Assembly (NCBI GenBank): GCA_008508345.1
Contig: QNGE01000428.1
Location: 226,498-290,497, forward strand
Direction: 5' to 3'
DNA length: 64,000 nucleotides
Source: Paragonimus westermani
Taxonomy: Eukaryota; Platyhelminthes; Trematoda; Plagiorchiida; Troglotrematidae
The first letter of the stretch is position 1, and every line of letters starts with the position of its first letter. Both the position numbers and the translations under genes were made by a program. This document shows positions 25,889-37,700 of this stretch, piece after piece. Below the pieces are notes generated by a model. It was given only the letters and a program-made list of their open reading frames with translations. It searched no databases and was not told the origin of the DNA.

Positions 25889-26703
25889 GTCAAAATGGAA
25901 ACCACTACTCATCGGTAGTGGTGACCAGGTCAGCTAATTAATAAGGAATGGTTATTGGGTTGTTGGTGTCTGGTGTTGCTAAAAGTGGGTGACGAGGACC
26001 ACCTTCGTAACAATCGTTTGCGAAATCCCCTCTCAGTTCATTATGTGACAATGGTGGATCGCTTTTAGTCGGTGAATAAGAGAAAAGCAAGAGCTGACTA
26101 GAGCATTGAGTAGCTTTCATTTAGCTCCGAACAACAGGACCGACTTCGGTCGTTCCTCATAAACAAGCCGATACTACAATTGGAGATTGTAAGCAGCGTA
26201 TCTCTATTCCAAGTCTTGATGTTATGAAGGCAAAGGACGCTCGGACTTGAAAACCCTTTATAGACTCACGAACAAGTGCACCCTTTTATGCGGTTGATAT
26301 GCATTCACAACCTTACTAGTAGTGCAGTGACGGTTGCTTCGGTAAAACGACCTGAACAATTTATATACAAGGTTCCAACAGTCGTCTCTAGCCCCTGTCT
26401 TCCTGACGCTAAGGACTGCCATTCAGTTTCCGTGTATTCAAGTCGTGTTACACTATTCATAAGACAAGCTGCGTGTTAACAACCAGCACTTGATTCATAC
26501 AATTATCCAGAGTTTTGTTTTGTCCTGAAGCGGCTAACTACTAGCACCGACTACGAGTGATTTGATATTTCGGAGTTCCAGTATCCGCAAGTTCCACTCG
26601 AAAGAGTTTACAGGCCCTGAAAGTGCATCAACCACTTATTATGATACAATGAAACGATGATCATTAGTATTCTGTTACTACACTCATTGTAGCTAGTCAG
26701 TGA

Positions 26704-27288
26704 TTATTTCCGAAGGGAAAATTCATCTAAGAGACCGTCCCACTTCCTCAAATCATTAAAGCCCTTCTCCACTTCAGTAGATAGCCAGTAATGAGACACA
26801 CACCAGTGTTTAGCTGGTCTTTTCAAGAAACTGTAACCGTGACCACTCCTCTGAGGTAGACCGGCCCATACATGGTTGTGAGAGAATGCTGTGTTCCAAA
26901 ATAAATCAGCCTTAAAGCCAACCGTCTTAAGACTTTCCGAACACTTAAACCTCATGCGTTGAATTCCAAGGGGTTTGTTGAACATGCAGACAAAAGTGGT
27001 GTTTAAACCGTAGTCTGCCTCCTTGGTTTTCAGTTTGAACGTGAGCACAACACAGATTGCAACCGCACACAGCTGGTGTTCACATGGATCCCGATGTATG
27101 TCATGGTTGCCGTTTGCATTTAGTAGAGTCCACTGACTGGACCCCTTCCTAACCCCCTGTTTCCTGGATAAACAAAGATAGTGCACCATCGCCGCAGAAA
27201 GCAACTCAAGCGTATTGGTTTGAAAGCTTGTTTTCCCAAACTTGTCTGTCAGTTTCAGGTTGAAAAGTGTGTTCTTCCTCGTCGGCAG
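26704..27288 (-). CDS. Long open frame, candidate extracellular exon
   Basis: This is the longest open frame in the first 52 kb: 194 codons before a stop on the minus strand, from just after an in-frame TAA. Near its start is NTLFNLKLTDKFGKTSFQTN, which alternates like a beta strand-turn-strand of PKD/Ig-like modules. Later parts carry several cysteines (DPCEHQLCAVAIC) and a sequon (NTT). It has no signal peptide, and splice borders are not clear (candidate AGs at about 27255-27275; no good donor). I do not recognise a specific domain. Length alone is suggestive; codon-usage analysis would be decisive. Confidence 0.3.
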   Translation of the reverse strand: MPTRKNTLFNLKLTDKFGKTSFQTNTLELLSAAMVHYLCLSRKQGVRKGSSQWTLLNANGNHDIHRDPCEHQLCAVAICVVLTFKLKTKEADYGLNTTFVCMFNKPLGIQRMRFKCSESLKTVGFKADLFWNTAFSHNHVWAGLPQRSGHGYSFLKRPAKHWCVSHYWLSTEVEKGFNDLRKWDGLLDEFSLRK

Positions 27289-27520
27289 TTAGTTACCCAT
27301 CACGCTCCACCCATATTTTTCTGATTGACATTTTGAATAGGCCCTGCATTCACTTCGGTTCTCTGTACCGGTCAGAAGCAGAAGGTGAAGTGTTGTAGCC
27401 TATGATGCTTCAGTGCTGCAGACCGCGAACTACGGCCGTCAATAACTAATGGGCAGTGTGCCAATCCACACGAGGCAACTGTTCACCTGATTTCACGTAC
27501 GTGCGCACGTGTCTATGCCT

Positions 27521-27566
27521 GTATATATGTATACAGATATATATATATACATGTGTGTATATGTGT
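27521..27566. repeat. TA/TG low-complexity run
   Basis: Alternating TATATG, TATA and TGTG units; an imperfect microsatellite. Confidence 0.85.
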
Positions 27567-28601
27567 TTGACTCCCAAATACCCCCTGCTGCTGTCTGGTT
27601 TGAATTCTAATGTCAGAGTCAGCACGTAGTCGAATAATTATCTGCCTTTGTGCGTGCCAATTGCGCTTAGGAAACAGAAGGTACCTGAGGACTGTTTCAG
27701 GTTTTTAGTAATTAACCAAAGCATAGGTGTGGAACTACTGAAAGTATTTGGTTACATAAAGGTCGATCCGCATTGCTGCAACAAGGACTCAGATGTTGCG
27801 GATGAGATGGACGAGCTTCCGGTAGTAGACAGACCGGACCTTCAATTATCTTACGCAAACCATCGTATTAGATTCCTGGGTATGGCTACAAAAAATCGCT
27901 AACTTCTGTGCCCAATTGTTGAAAGTAACCACTTCAGAGAATGTACCGATCACTCCATATGTGCATGTGTGTGGTCCAACTTTGGCGAGAGCTGCAGTTG
28001 GGTTTACACGATTTTGATTTGCTTGGATAACTGAAGTGCAGCCATGGGCCTAATCGTGGGGGTGTCGTCTATGAAAAGATTGAGTGGACCTAATCGTATA
28101 GTATGCATTTGGGTGGGTGTCTTACCCGTGGGATTAGAGTCATCTGCATGTATGACACAGTCGGTCTACCAGCCAGTCCTTACGAGGATACAGCCACCAA
28201 AAAAAGTGTTCTTGTGTGCACGCGCAAGCCGAAGTGTTGGACAGCTTGGAAGATATTGCGGATTGTTTGATGCGATCGGCGCCGATCCTTCTTTGGAAAC
28301 AACCCACAACCACTGGTGAGCTTAAACGAAAGTGAATTAGTTCATTGTAGTAGTTCGTTCCAACGTGGAGCAACCGGAGGGATTCTGTAAGTCGTGATAG
28401 AAAACGAGTGGTACATCGTTGGTAAACTGTCCGCAAACTGACCCTCTGTTGGAGTGGAACCTGCGACAAGGCTCGTTTTATATAGTGCCATTATGATGTC
28501 TGGTCCCCAGATATTTGCTGTTGGTATTAATCATCTAACATTCCGGCAAACCTCCTTCACACTGTAAAGAGACAACATGACATTGGATGACAGGGTTCCA
28601 C

Positions 28602-28789
28602 CAGGAGACGTACGGCCACTGATCCACAATCAGACATGCATAGAATTTTGTATGGCGACCAGGGCGAGCCAGCTCTTTGACGGCTGGCCACAAAATTGTA
28701 TGATGCTAAATGAACGGTTATAGTGGAAAGCGCCTTGACGACGCGATTCCGGTTACCAACCGAGACGGTTTTATCGAATTTGGGCATCT
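28602..28789 (-). CDS. Candidate exon, unknown protein
   Basis: One of the best acceptors in the window (GTTGTCCTTCTTTACTCAG, minus strand) opens 62 whole codons to a modest donor (CCTG/GTGGAA). The peptide starts MPKFDKTVSVGNRNRVVKAL and continues with STITVHLASYNFV, a beta-type pattern. No domain is recognised. A second AG (GTCTCTTTACAG) lies just downstream in gene direction near 28565. Confidence 0.22.
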
Positions 28790-29557
28790 CTGAGTAAAGA
28801 AGGACAACACTCTATGAAACAGGCAAAACTGGTTTTTGTTACACGTACATGAGAGCAGTGCTGTTTGACCGCTACAATACGTAACCGCACATGCTGATCG
28901 CTTTTAGCAAACCAAATGTTGCTGCCCACGTTCAGTCGATGTTCGGAACTGAACAAACTCGATTGATCAGACTACTAGGAATCAGCTACATAGACGGTTT
29001 GGACATCGCCAGGGAAGTATGTGTTTTCAACCAACCGGGTCTTTATTAGCCCGTTGGAAACTATGTTTGCCTACGACTCCAGTTTGCCACTCCACGTGAT
29101 AAAAACACACAACGACCCGGTGAAACTGTAAATCAACAACCTGTCCCTGGCATAGTGGCACCCAACTGACCGTGAGACTTGTGTTAGTCATGTAACTATT
29201 TGCTCTTCGACATCACACTAGACTGCTGAGGAAAAAACAGACATAATTAAGAAATGTGCAACTTATGTTGAAACATTGTGGACATAAAAATGTGATGTAA
29301 GTCCTTGGCCGGACTGAAAGTTGGACTTAGTTTTAACTGCCTCTGAGACCAGCATATATAAATCAACGTCATCGATCTAATATTATAAGGCGTGACCGAA
29401 TAAGTCTGTCAAAATTCCCCCCCCCATCGTAACCTCGTTTGAAAACATTCAGATTAGCCGATCGTTCGTGAGGAAGATTAAAAGGGATTATTGTGTTTAC
29501 TTCTATAGATGATTCCATCATGAGCGCTTTTCAAGTAAGTGGAAGCATCTGATTTTT

Positions 29558-29615
29558 CCAGCTGTTCACCAACTACATTTGACCACAACTCTCGCATTTA
29601 GGTGAACTTTCGTGT
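29558..29615 (-). repeat. Fragment of the foldback SINE family
   Basis: The block from CCAACTACATTTGACCACAA to GTGAACTTTCGTG matches, with about a quarter of positions changed, the outer end of the 18.7-kb SINE arm. The following bases at 29650-29735 (TGTAGCGGGTACAGC, later GATTTTGATCC) look like a badly decayed tRNA-type A and B box. The locus may be an old nested SINE insertion. Confidence 0.4.
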
Positions 29616-30548
29616 TGTACTGTTTATGATAGAGGAATAGGTGCCGTTCCTAGCCTGGTGTAGCGGGTACAGCTTTAGCTGATGCCCACAGTATTGCATT
29701 GCGATTTAGAGGGCTAGATTTTGATCCACTGATGCAGTGAATGATGCGTGTGTGTGAGCCTTGGTCTGTTCGGTTTTACGTCAGGCATGCGTTAGTTCTC
29801 CTCAGAAGTATCCATGGGAAAATTGGGGTAGCATCTTTCTTTGGAATCACAATGTCATAAAAAAGACACAACTCTCGAGGGTAAATGATCAAACGTTGCA
29901 TGTCTTAATGTTCATTCCAGCTAAGGAAAGATGAGCCCAACCATGTTTTACATGTCATTCTAGAGAAGGTAATCACTACAATGTGTGATAGCACAGTCCA
30001 CCGAGCCACTGTTCTGTAAGAGAAAAAATTCGTCTAAAGATTATTTGTGGCTCTAACTTTTACTTCTTTTCATCACCTCACATACCAAAACGATATGCCA
30101 GTGTGAAGAATTCTCATGTGTGAGGTCTGCACAAGTAAGTAAATAATTGGGAATTGGTTCATCTCGATGCTTTCTCCGTTAGGATGGGCATGTGACAAGG
30201 ATATTTAGCAGAGAACCAGAAAAAGTTTAAAGGCCCAGCATCGTTTCCATAGCCATCTGTTTAACACGATCTGAGGCATTCTTGTCCTTTTCAAAGTAGG
30301 TAAATACCACTGAGTTAATATATTCAACCAAAAATCAGACATAAGCTCCGTAGAAAGTTTGGAAGGCTCTTTTCAGCACGTTTTAATGTTCATGTTATCA
30401 TGTAAACTACAGCGTAGCTCTTCTTAGCTGCTGGATAAGAACAAGACGGAATGGACGATAACCAGATTGTTGAGTTTTCAGGTTCGCTTTAGCGGCCACC
30501 ACCGGGTTATGAGCAGAATGTGTTGTAAACACGTTTCCAAGATCTCAC

Positions 30549-30678
30549 CAAGAAATACTTGTGCACATTTGTCATCACTGACCATCGCTTAACAGAATCG
30601 CGGTCAGCTTGGAAAAAGCCAGGATCATAAATGTACCCAATGTTAGGGTCATCCGTAATGAGTTTCCGGAAATCAGTT
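30549..30678 (-). CDS. Candidate exon, unknown protein
   Basis: Minus-strand segment from acceptor CATCCGTCTAG to donor TTCTTG/GTGAGATC, with 43 whole codons. It begins TDFRKLITDDPNIGYIYDPG and has a balanced, globular composition with no stop in frame. Composition and both splice sites make it better than average, but it has no recognised family. It starts in a phase that does not join the neighbouring candidate at 30950-31198. Confidence 0.25.
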
Positions 30679-30949
30679 CTAGACGGATGTGAAATCATTT
30701 AGCAATCGTAGCGGTCCAAAGAGCGAACACTGAAGCACACCAGCTGAGAGATGTGCAGAAGGGCGAGGAAACAGGGCCACTTTTAACCCTAAAAGTGTGA
30801 CAACTCGGAAACGAGGCTATCTATCGGCAAAGCCTGCCATGAAAGCCGCACGTCACTGGTTTATGTATAGGTTAACCGTCAGACACCCGGTCAAATAACT
30901 TGGCAAAATCAAGGGGGTTGACGTCCGTAGTAGGGCTGTGCTCACTGAC

Positions 30950-31198
30950 CTTAGTTTGAATGCCCATAGGAAAAACGTTGTTGTCCACCTGTGACCGATC
31001 TGGTAGGAACCCATGCCCAGTCATAACGGTAAGAGTATCGACGAAATATTTTAATAGTACATGCTTGATTAGGCGTGGCCCAGACTTCAGAGTTATCAGA
31101 ACCGGTTGTACTTGCATTACGTATAGCCATACAGTAACTACGACTAGAGGCTGGCTCAGGAATTCTCCCCGTGTCCCACTGATATTTAAACGTGTGCA
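30950..31198 (-). CDS. Candidate exon, unknown protein
   Basis: Open for 83 codons in phase 0 between an AG (CGCTTCCAAG, weak tract) and a good donor (CTAAG/GTCAGTGAG) on the minus strand. The peptide starts CTRLNISGTREFLSQPL (with an NIS sequon) and holds the hydrophobic stretch VVVTVWLYVM, then ITLKSGPRLIKHVLLKYFV. It joins in frame with the candidate at 31584-31762 (phase 0 to 0). No domain is recognised. Confidence 0.27.
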
Positions 31199-31583
31199 CT
31201 TGGAAGCGTTTTAATCTTGTTCCAATGCAACTGAGTCAGTAAATGAATACGTAGGGTAAGGTATATTTACTGCTTATATATTCAGTAAACAACAAGGCAA
31301 CAGTACTCCTGAGGTCTTGGATTGTTTGTACGGAGTGGCACCCTCAGTAGCTGTAACATCGTCGACCGCATTGTACGATGAACTGGGAGCTGACGGCGTA
31401 CCTATGCCAACAAAACCAGCATACTTTTGCTGATCGACGTCAGAAGCATACTGGTTATGGATAATGTGGTAGGTCTATGATTTCTGAGGAAGGAATTGTG
31501 CATTTCGCATATTTCCAGTTCTCAGTGGACCCGTCGCAAAATAATCATTTGACTGGCAGAAAAAGTCGTCTGGGTTCATTTAC

Positions 31584-31762
31584 TTTGCAAAAATTTTCGA
31601 TGGAATGATGAGCTGACAAAAAGTCATTATGATTTCTCTTATTGCCTCGCTGTCTTTCGTTGTTAGCCAAGTGACACAGATACTGTGCCGGTATCAGTTG
31701 GGAAACACGGGAGACAACACACATCTGATTAGATTCAAGGGCCGATGCATGGCCCAGACTTT
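31584..31762 (-). CDS. Candidate exon, unknown protein
   Basis: Minus-strand segment from a good acceptor (CTCGTTCTAAAATTTTCAG) to a good donor (GCAAA/GTAAATGAAC), open for 59 whole codons. It begins SLGHASALESNQMCVVSRVS, later NNERQRGNKRNHNDFL. It joins in frame with the next candidate downstream (30950-31198) and with the one upstream (33698-33791, starting MFESTVAIISVV). Three frame-compatible neighbours are mildly encouraging. No homology is recognised. Confidence 0.27.
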
Positions 31763-34700
31763 CTGAAAATTTTAGAACGAGCATTACGATCGCTCTGCTC
31801 ATTGAGTGTTGCAGCAACTGCCTTAACTGCCTGTACAGACAGGTTCATTGCTGCCTAAGGAGTTTCCAGAGGTGAGCTTGCAGCGCATAGCTACATCCAG
31901 TTTGCCGAGCTTGCGTCGTCCCAAAGTGACCGAAGAATCTGACTTAGCAGACAAGTGAAATATTCAGCCGATCAATTTGTGTTTCCATTATAATGGTAAT
32001 TCCGGATTGAGCAGCGAGCATGACGTTCTGGTAGCTTATTTCTGTGGAGTGTAGGTTGTGGAACATGTTACTGAAACTGCATACCATGAAATTGAACTTC
32101 GGCTCGCTTCCCTCTTAAATTGCACAATTGCTCCTGTGGACACTTCTCACATTCTATACCCTGAACATTTTAAGTGAAACCGCTTAAATGGTCATAGAGA
32201 CAGACACCTGTTGAACCTGTCATTTGCAGAATGGACTATGCCAGTAGTTAACAACAGACGGATGGATAATACAAGCGGTAGGGCACAGTCAAATGTATGT
32301 GTGAAAATGTATAACGGAATGTAGTCAAACAAACAGACAATAAGGAGATAAAGTAGCTGAGTAAAACAAACGACCTAGAAATGATATTCAGTGCAACGTT
32401 CGTGATGGGTACACACGTGAAATAGAAGAACGACAAAATTCACATCAACTTCGTATTACTCGCTGAGAGTGACTTGCTAAATTTTGTCAGGCGGAAATTA
32501 ACATCAATGTATCAGCGTATACAACACTGTTCGTCTGGATTCAGGTGTCTTTCAAAATTTCATGCACTGTTCGCTCAATGGATGTTTGAATAATGATCAA
32601 GCACCCTCCCGATTCATACAGCTGTACAACCGTTGACACTGTTATCCGCTTTTAGCAGTTCAGGAAACGATAAAAGCATGACTTAGATAGAATAAGATAT
32701 ATAATCCTTTTCTCAACGTCATTCTCCATGTTGGCAGTCAGATGCGTGTGACCTCTCCAGGGCTTCATTCTCAAACGGGTCATCCTAACATACTTTATCG
32801 GCTGTTCGTTTTTACTGCTTTTGTTCGCTTCCAACAACCGACATTCAGCTGCCTAAAGGTCCCTAGGTCATTCGAAATCGGATAGAAAGTTTTTATACGG
32901 TCACATAAACCAGGCTGCAATTACTATCTAATTTCTTCACGACGCTGTTTTCTTTATGCCTACTGGTTGTATTCTTCATCAGCAATTTTCCATGAAATTT
33001 TATTAATGCCATCCACTAATCATCTTGTTTCGTAACAATTTTCAGCTCACTAACAGTTTATGACAAAAATCCTCTAAACAGATTCACTTTTCCATCCGGA
33101 TCCCTCTCCTACTAAGTCCATGTATCTATCCTTTGCTCTGCTATGCCTTAATCTTCACAAATTCCACACTTACGTGATTTTTGCTTCCGAATTAACCTTG
33201 AAACTGAAGCTGTAAGTTATTCCACCCATACCTAGCTGTCTCCGTTTCTAAAATTTTCCATACGTTTGATTATGATTATCAATGGTATGCAACTGTGGCT
33301 CGCCGAACCACCTGACCTGACTTTGGTAAAGTTATAAATATGTAAAGAGCTGAAAACTTAGCACCTGAGGTACACATAGGTTGTGGTCAATAATAACCTG
33401 AGTTGAAGAGAATAGTTTGCCTTTTAGTAGGATTTCGGTCACGACTGCTTACTTCCTCTAATGACATCTACAAACAAGCTCTCTATGCAACCTGTACTGG
33501 ACGTCTGCTGTAGAAGGTCTGATCTAAGTGTGGGGTTATTCGTGTACGCATACGGCTTACTACACACAAGTACCGTCCGTTTAATATCTAAATGATTAAG
33601 TTCATTGCATTTTGTACGCTTGTTAACTCGATGATCTCAGAGACAAACATTAAGGTTGCTTGTTTCACCATGAAACATGGTTTACGAATATCCTCACCCA
33701 GACGATACAGACGGAACAGCAAGTAGGCGGTTACAACCGGACTCTTCCCAGAAGTCACAACACTTATGATTGCTACAGTACTTTCAAACATCTGACATTA
33801 ATTAAGAATGCATACATCCATCATCACAATATAAGGTTTCATTCAGTCTCTTCTAATGACGTTCACTTCCAATAGTAATTTGTGACAAAAGTTCAGACAA
33901 GAATAAAACTCTTTTGATTCTACTTTTGAGTTTGCTAGACTGAGTGTTACCAGATTCGAAATTAATCGCAGGCACAACTTACACCGAGGTGAACATGTTG
34001 TAGAATTGCTCGATGGCTTTGTTGCTCACTCTTTAACTAACTTTCTTTGTGAACTATATTGACAGACTGTCTAATCCCATTTTAATTATCCGAAACAGCT
34101 GCGTTATTCGGCTTCCAGCGGGGTTCGCAACTCATTAACCAGATACGTGTTCTTCCGCCTTCTAAACGGCAGCTAAATGTATGAGACCGAAAGGGGAGAG
34201 ACAGCGATCTAGGCAAAGCATGTGCGGTGACCGTGGTTCGGATAGGAACAAATCACGTCACGGTTCTGCCTAAAAGCTGACCGTTGGAAATCAAGATGAA
34301 CATGCGTCGTATGATTGTCAATGCGCGCACGCGCTCGCCTTCTGTTACTATGGCATTTGGCTCCGATAATTGCTTCCAGTTATAACGGGAGAGGATTCGA
34401 AAGCTTACTCATGTGTGATGGCTCACTTTGGAGGACTGACCTAATTGGAAATGCAGCAAGATCGTGACTACTATACGGTGGGGATTGGTTCGCCCCCTCA
34501 CAAGGTACAACGATCGCATTAACAGCTGCTATCCGGTAGTCACGTTTGACCAACGCTAATGAACGCATTGTACTAGCCGTTACGTGAATCATCGGGCTAC
34601 TGTATATGCAGAAGGCACCAGGTGAAACCCAAAAGTTCCAAGACAAAATTATTTTATTCCCTGTAGCTATCTCCTTTCGTGTATGGAAAATCTAACACAA

Positions 34701-37700
34701 AAAATGTTAGCAAATTTCTTTAGGTGTTTGTCTCTGGATACGATTAAAATAACGGTGTATCCACTCAGAAGGTATTACTATAAGGAGGTAAAACATACCG
34801 AAACAAAGTTTTAAGTCATCGTCCAATTTGTGTCAGTGTTAACAATGTGTTGGAGCTTTGACTACTTCCTAGTACTTAATGTAATACCTACTATGCTTCC
34901 TGATATTGCGAGCCAAGAACACGGATGGCTCGAAGACTGCCTGTTCGGAAAGTCAATATACGGGGTATACAATTCAACACCACAACAAACAAACTCATTT
35001 GCATATAACATTGATCTAAGGATGTCACAGTCGCCAGGGTTGTCAGTGCCCAAATGATGTGTGGAAAGAAAGCCATTTCATGTCAAAGTGCACTCCAGTG
35101 TTACTTGTATTTCCTCTCCGTTCCTTCATCACCCAAATGTACGTTCATGCCTGACTACTGGGTTGCGGTGTGAGTAGTATAGTGCGAACGTTTTTCCACA
35201 CTGCACTAGCACAAGTATTTGTCACCTTGAACAGTTGTGTGGGTAGCACGCATCTTCAAAGTCCTTCTCTTTCACCCGAAATCTGTCTCCTGTTTAAACC
35301 ACAACTGTGCATGTCTGTAGGGTTCCACCCCTTTTTGCATGAAAGCATATCAAATCCAGTATTTCGCCCGTATATGTGTTTTTTCTATATTCACGGTGGC
35401 TTGCCGGATCCAGCCTCGGTGTACCGCGCGGGATGCTCTGATTTGCTTAGAGAAATAATTTTTGAATACATCTTTAGTCACACATTTTCACGATTACGAT
35501 GGTCTGACTGAACACTCAGTTCACTGGGCACCTATAGACGCACGTTACGTTCGGCAAAAACTGAAGTTGTTGGCCGACGTTAGATACCCAGCGGTTACTT
35601 CAAGACTACCAAGGCTTTGGGAGTTTTAAGAATGGCATCGATATCACGGGCAAAGACTGCCTTGATGGGGTAAGTAGTATCACTCATCTGGCGCAGACCA
35701 ACACATGGAAGGTACATAGCGCTCACTGACAACTCGTTTACAAAAAGGCGCTAGATATTTGGCATCAATCACTTAGGCGACTTCCATTAGCTATCGGTTG
35801 TGCATTGATTTATGGACTTTCGCATAAATTTACGTATACTTCGTGGCTACATATCCAAAAACACAGTATTCTTAACAAAACATATAACTGAACAATAACG
35901 ACGACAACAACACTGACTATGACAATCTGTTCCGATAGCGATAGGATTTGTACTCTAATTTTGACGATGCTTCGGAAAATTTTATAAACAGCGCCCCACC
36001 AGTTTTCCATTGCACACTAGCATTAAGCTCAATGACCCGTTCTGGTGTTACCGTTGTGACCACCTGGTCTACAGTTTTCATATTTACTTCCAATCGTCGT
36101 CGTCATGTGTTTCCGTTTACATAATCCGATTGGTCACTTGGTAAACGGTTGATAAGGTCTAATCGAACCGTTAGCATCCGTAAAATGTTTTATTTCTGTC
36201 CCCGTGTTCTGGTTCTTATCATTCCGCGACCCTACCGACGGGATGTGGTCCGTGCTTTAACCCCCAACTTTGACAAAACTAAGAATATTTTAAGCAAAAC
36301 AGCTAGGACACGAAATGTGACAAGGTAAGGTCAGGTTGAGAAATAACCGTTCCTGTAAACACAAAGTTGGGTGCAGCCGATTGATTCGTGAAAATATCAG
36401 CATACGGTGAACCGGAACTCAATCGGATATTCATACTGCTAGTCGTCACTGCTTTGAGTCTATCCTATCTCCGCTCGGCCGTCTGGATGCTACACATACG
36501 TGTTTACTCAAGGTTGTGTTTGTTTCTGGGTCCAGTCTGCTTATTTTCTGCATGGGTTTGAAATTGAGTCTCTGAACTGCAGGGCACTTTCGGTTAACAA
36601 TGTAACAGCTGATATGATGGCACCTAACTTCGTTTGATCTGATTGTAGTGTCTTCTTTGCGCTCTCACCCCAGTGGACTTAAGTGTCACTCACTCGCTAC
36701 GCTCCACCACGTAAGCCCATGCTCCCCAGTTTGCGCTCGTGAGGATTGCCGCACAGTTAGAGAGCCGATGCACTATGGGGCGAGGTGACGGTCTGAACTG
36801 ACCACAACAACGATGTGAGTGACTAACACTCATCGAACGCAGAGCCCTATCAAGTGGTATTGTTAATAAGTATTGAGAGAGCGACAGCCTGTGTTCCACG
36901 ATTGTCCGATCGCTTCCCTCGGCGCAGCAACCAGTCTCAACTATCAGGAGTATTACACGCATGAAATATAATCAACAGTATACAAAGCATAAACCATGTA
37001 GGGAGAATACACATATAGAAAAGAACAGAGCTGAGGGGAGTAGAACAACGGAAGTTTTAATCACCATGCTGGTGGCGGGAAAGCACAGCGTAACGTAATT
37101 TCGTTCAGACAGATCAAGCAGACGACTCGAAAGAGGTGATCACTACATTTTATCAATAACATAAGTGGATTCAAGCGCTTTGGAACTAGAAACCCATCCA
37201 TTAGGTAGACAAAACCGTTGCTCCCCATCCTTGTCCTCTAGAACTAGGTAATCTCCCAGCACTTTAGACACCAGAATGACGAAAGCAGTCAACACGACTC
37301 CACTATTACTTGCTCTGTTGTACAGTGTGTTTTTGTTCATAAGGCCTACGGAGGTACGTGAATTCCGTTGGTCTGTCCGAGCTGCTTGCATTCCGGATGC
37401 CCAAACAATTGGTCAGCTAATCACGTTGCCCAGCCTGAGCTCGTTGGGTCACATAATCCGCATGTCAGCTGGGCATTTACCATACCGGGCGTTATATACT
37501 GAGACCACCAACAATTGGATGAAATAACGTGGTGATCAAGCAACAAGGTAGTCAAGAACCATAAAGAACTTGATTGTTATAACGAGCTATGTGGGTGGGT
37601 GTCACCTGTCTGCTTGGAGTCTTCGCGATCACCTAAATCGTCGACTAGAAATGTCATCACACATAGTAGTGTGCAGTCAGTTTTAGTAACTTTCCCTTCT

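Noticed and set aside
29416..29425. Run of nine C residues
   Set aside because: A short homopolymer with no associated feature.
37276..37527. Plus-strand frame with signal-peptide-like start (NTTPLLLALLYSVFLFI)
   Set aside because: It overlaps a minus-strand frame of equal quality; neither could be preferred, and the signal-like run alone is weak evidence.
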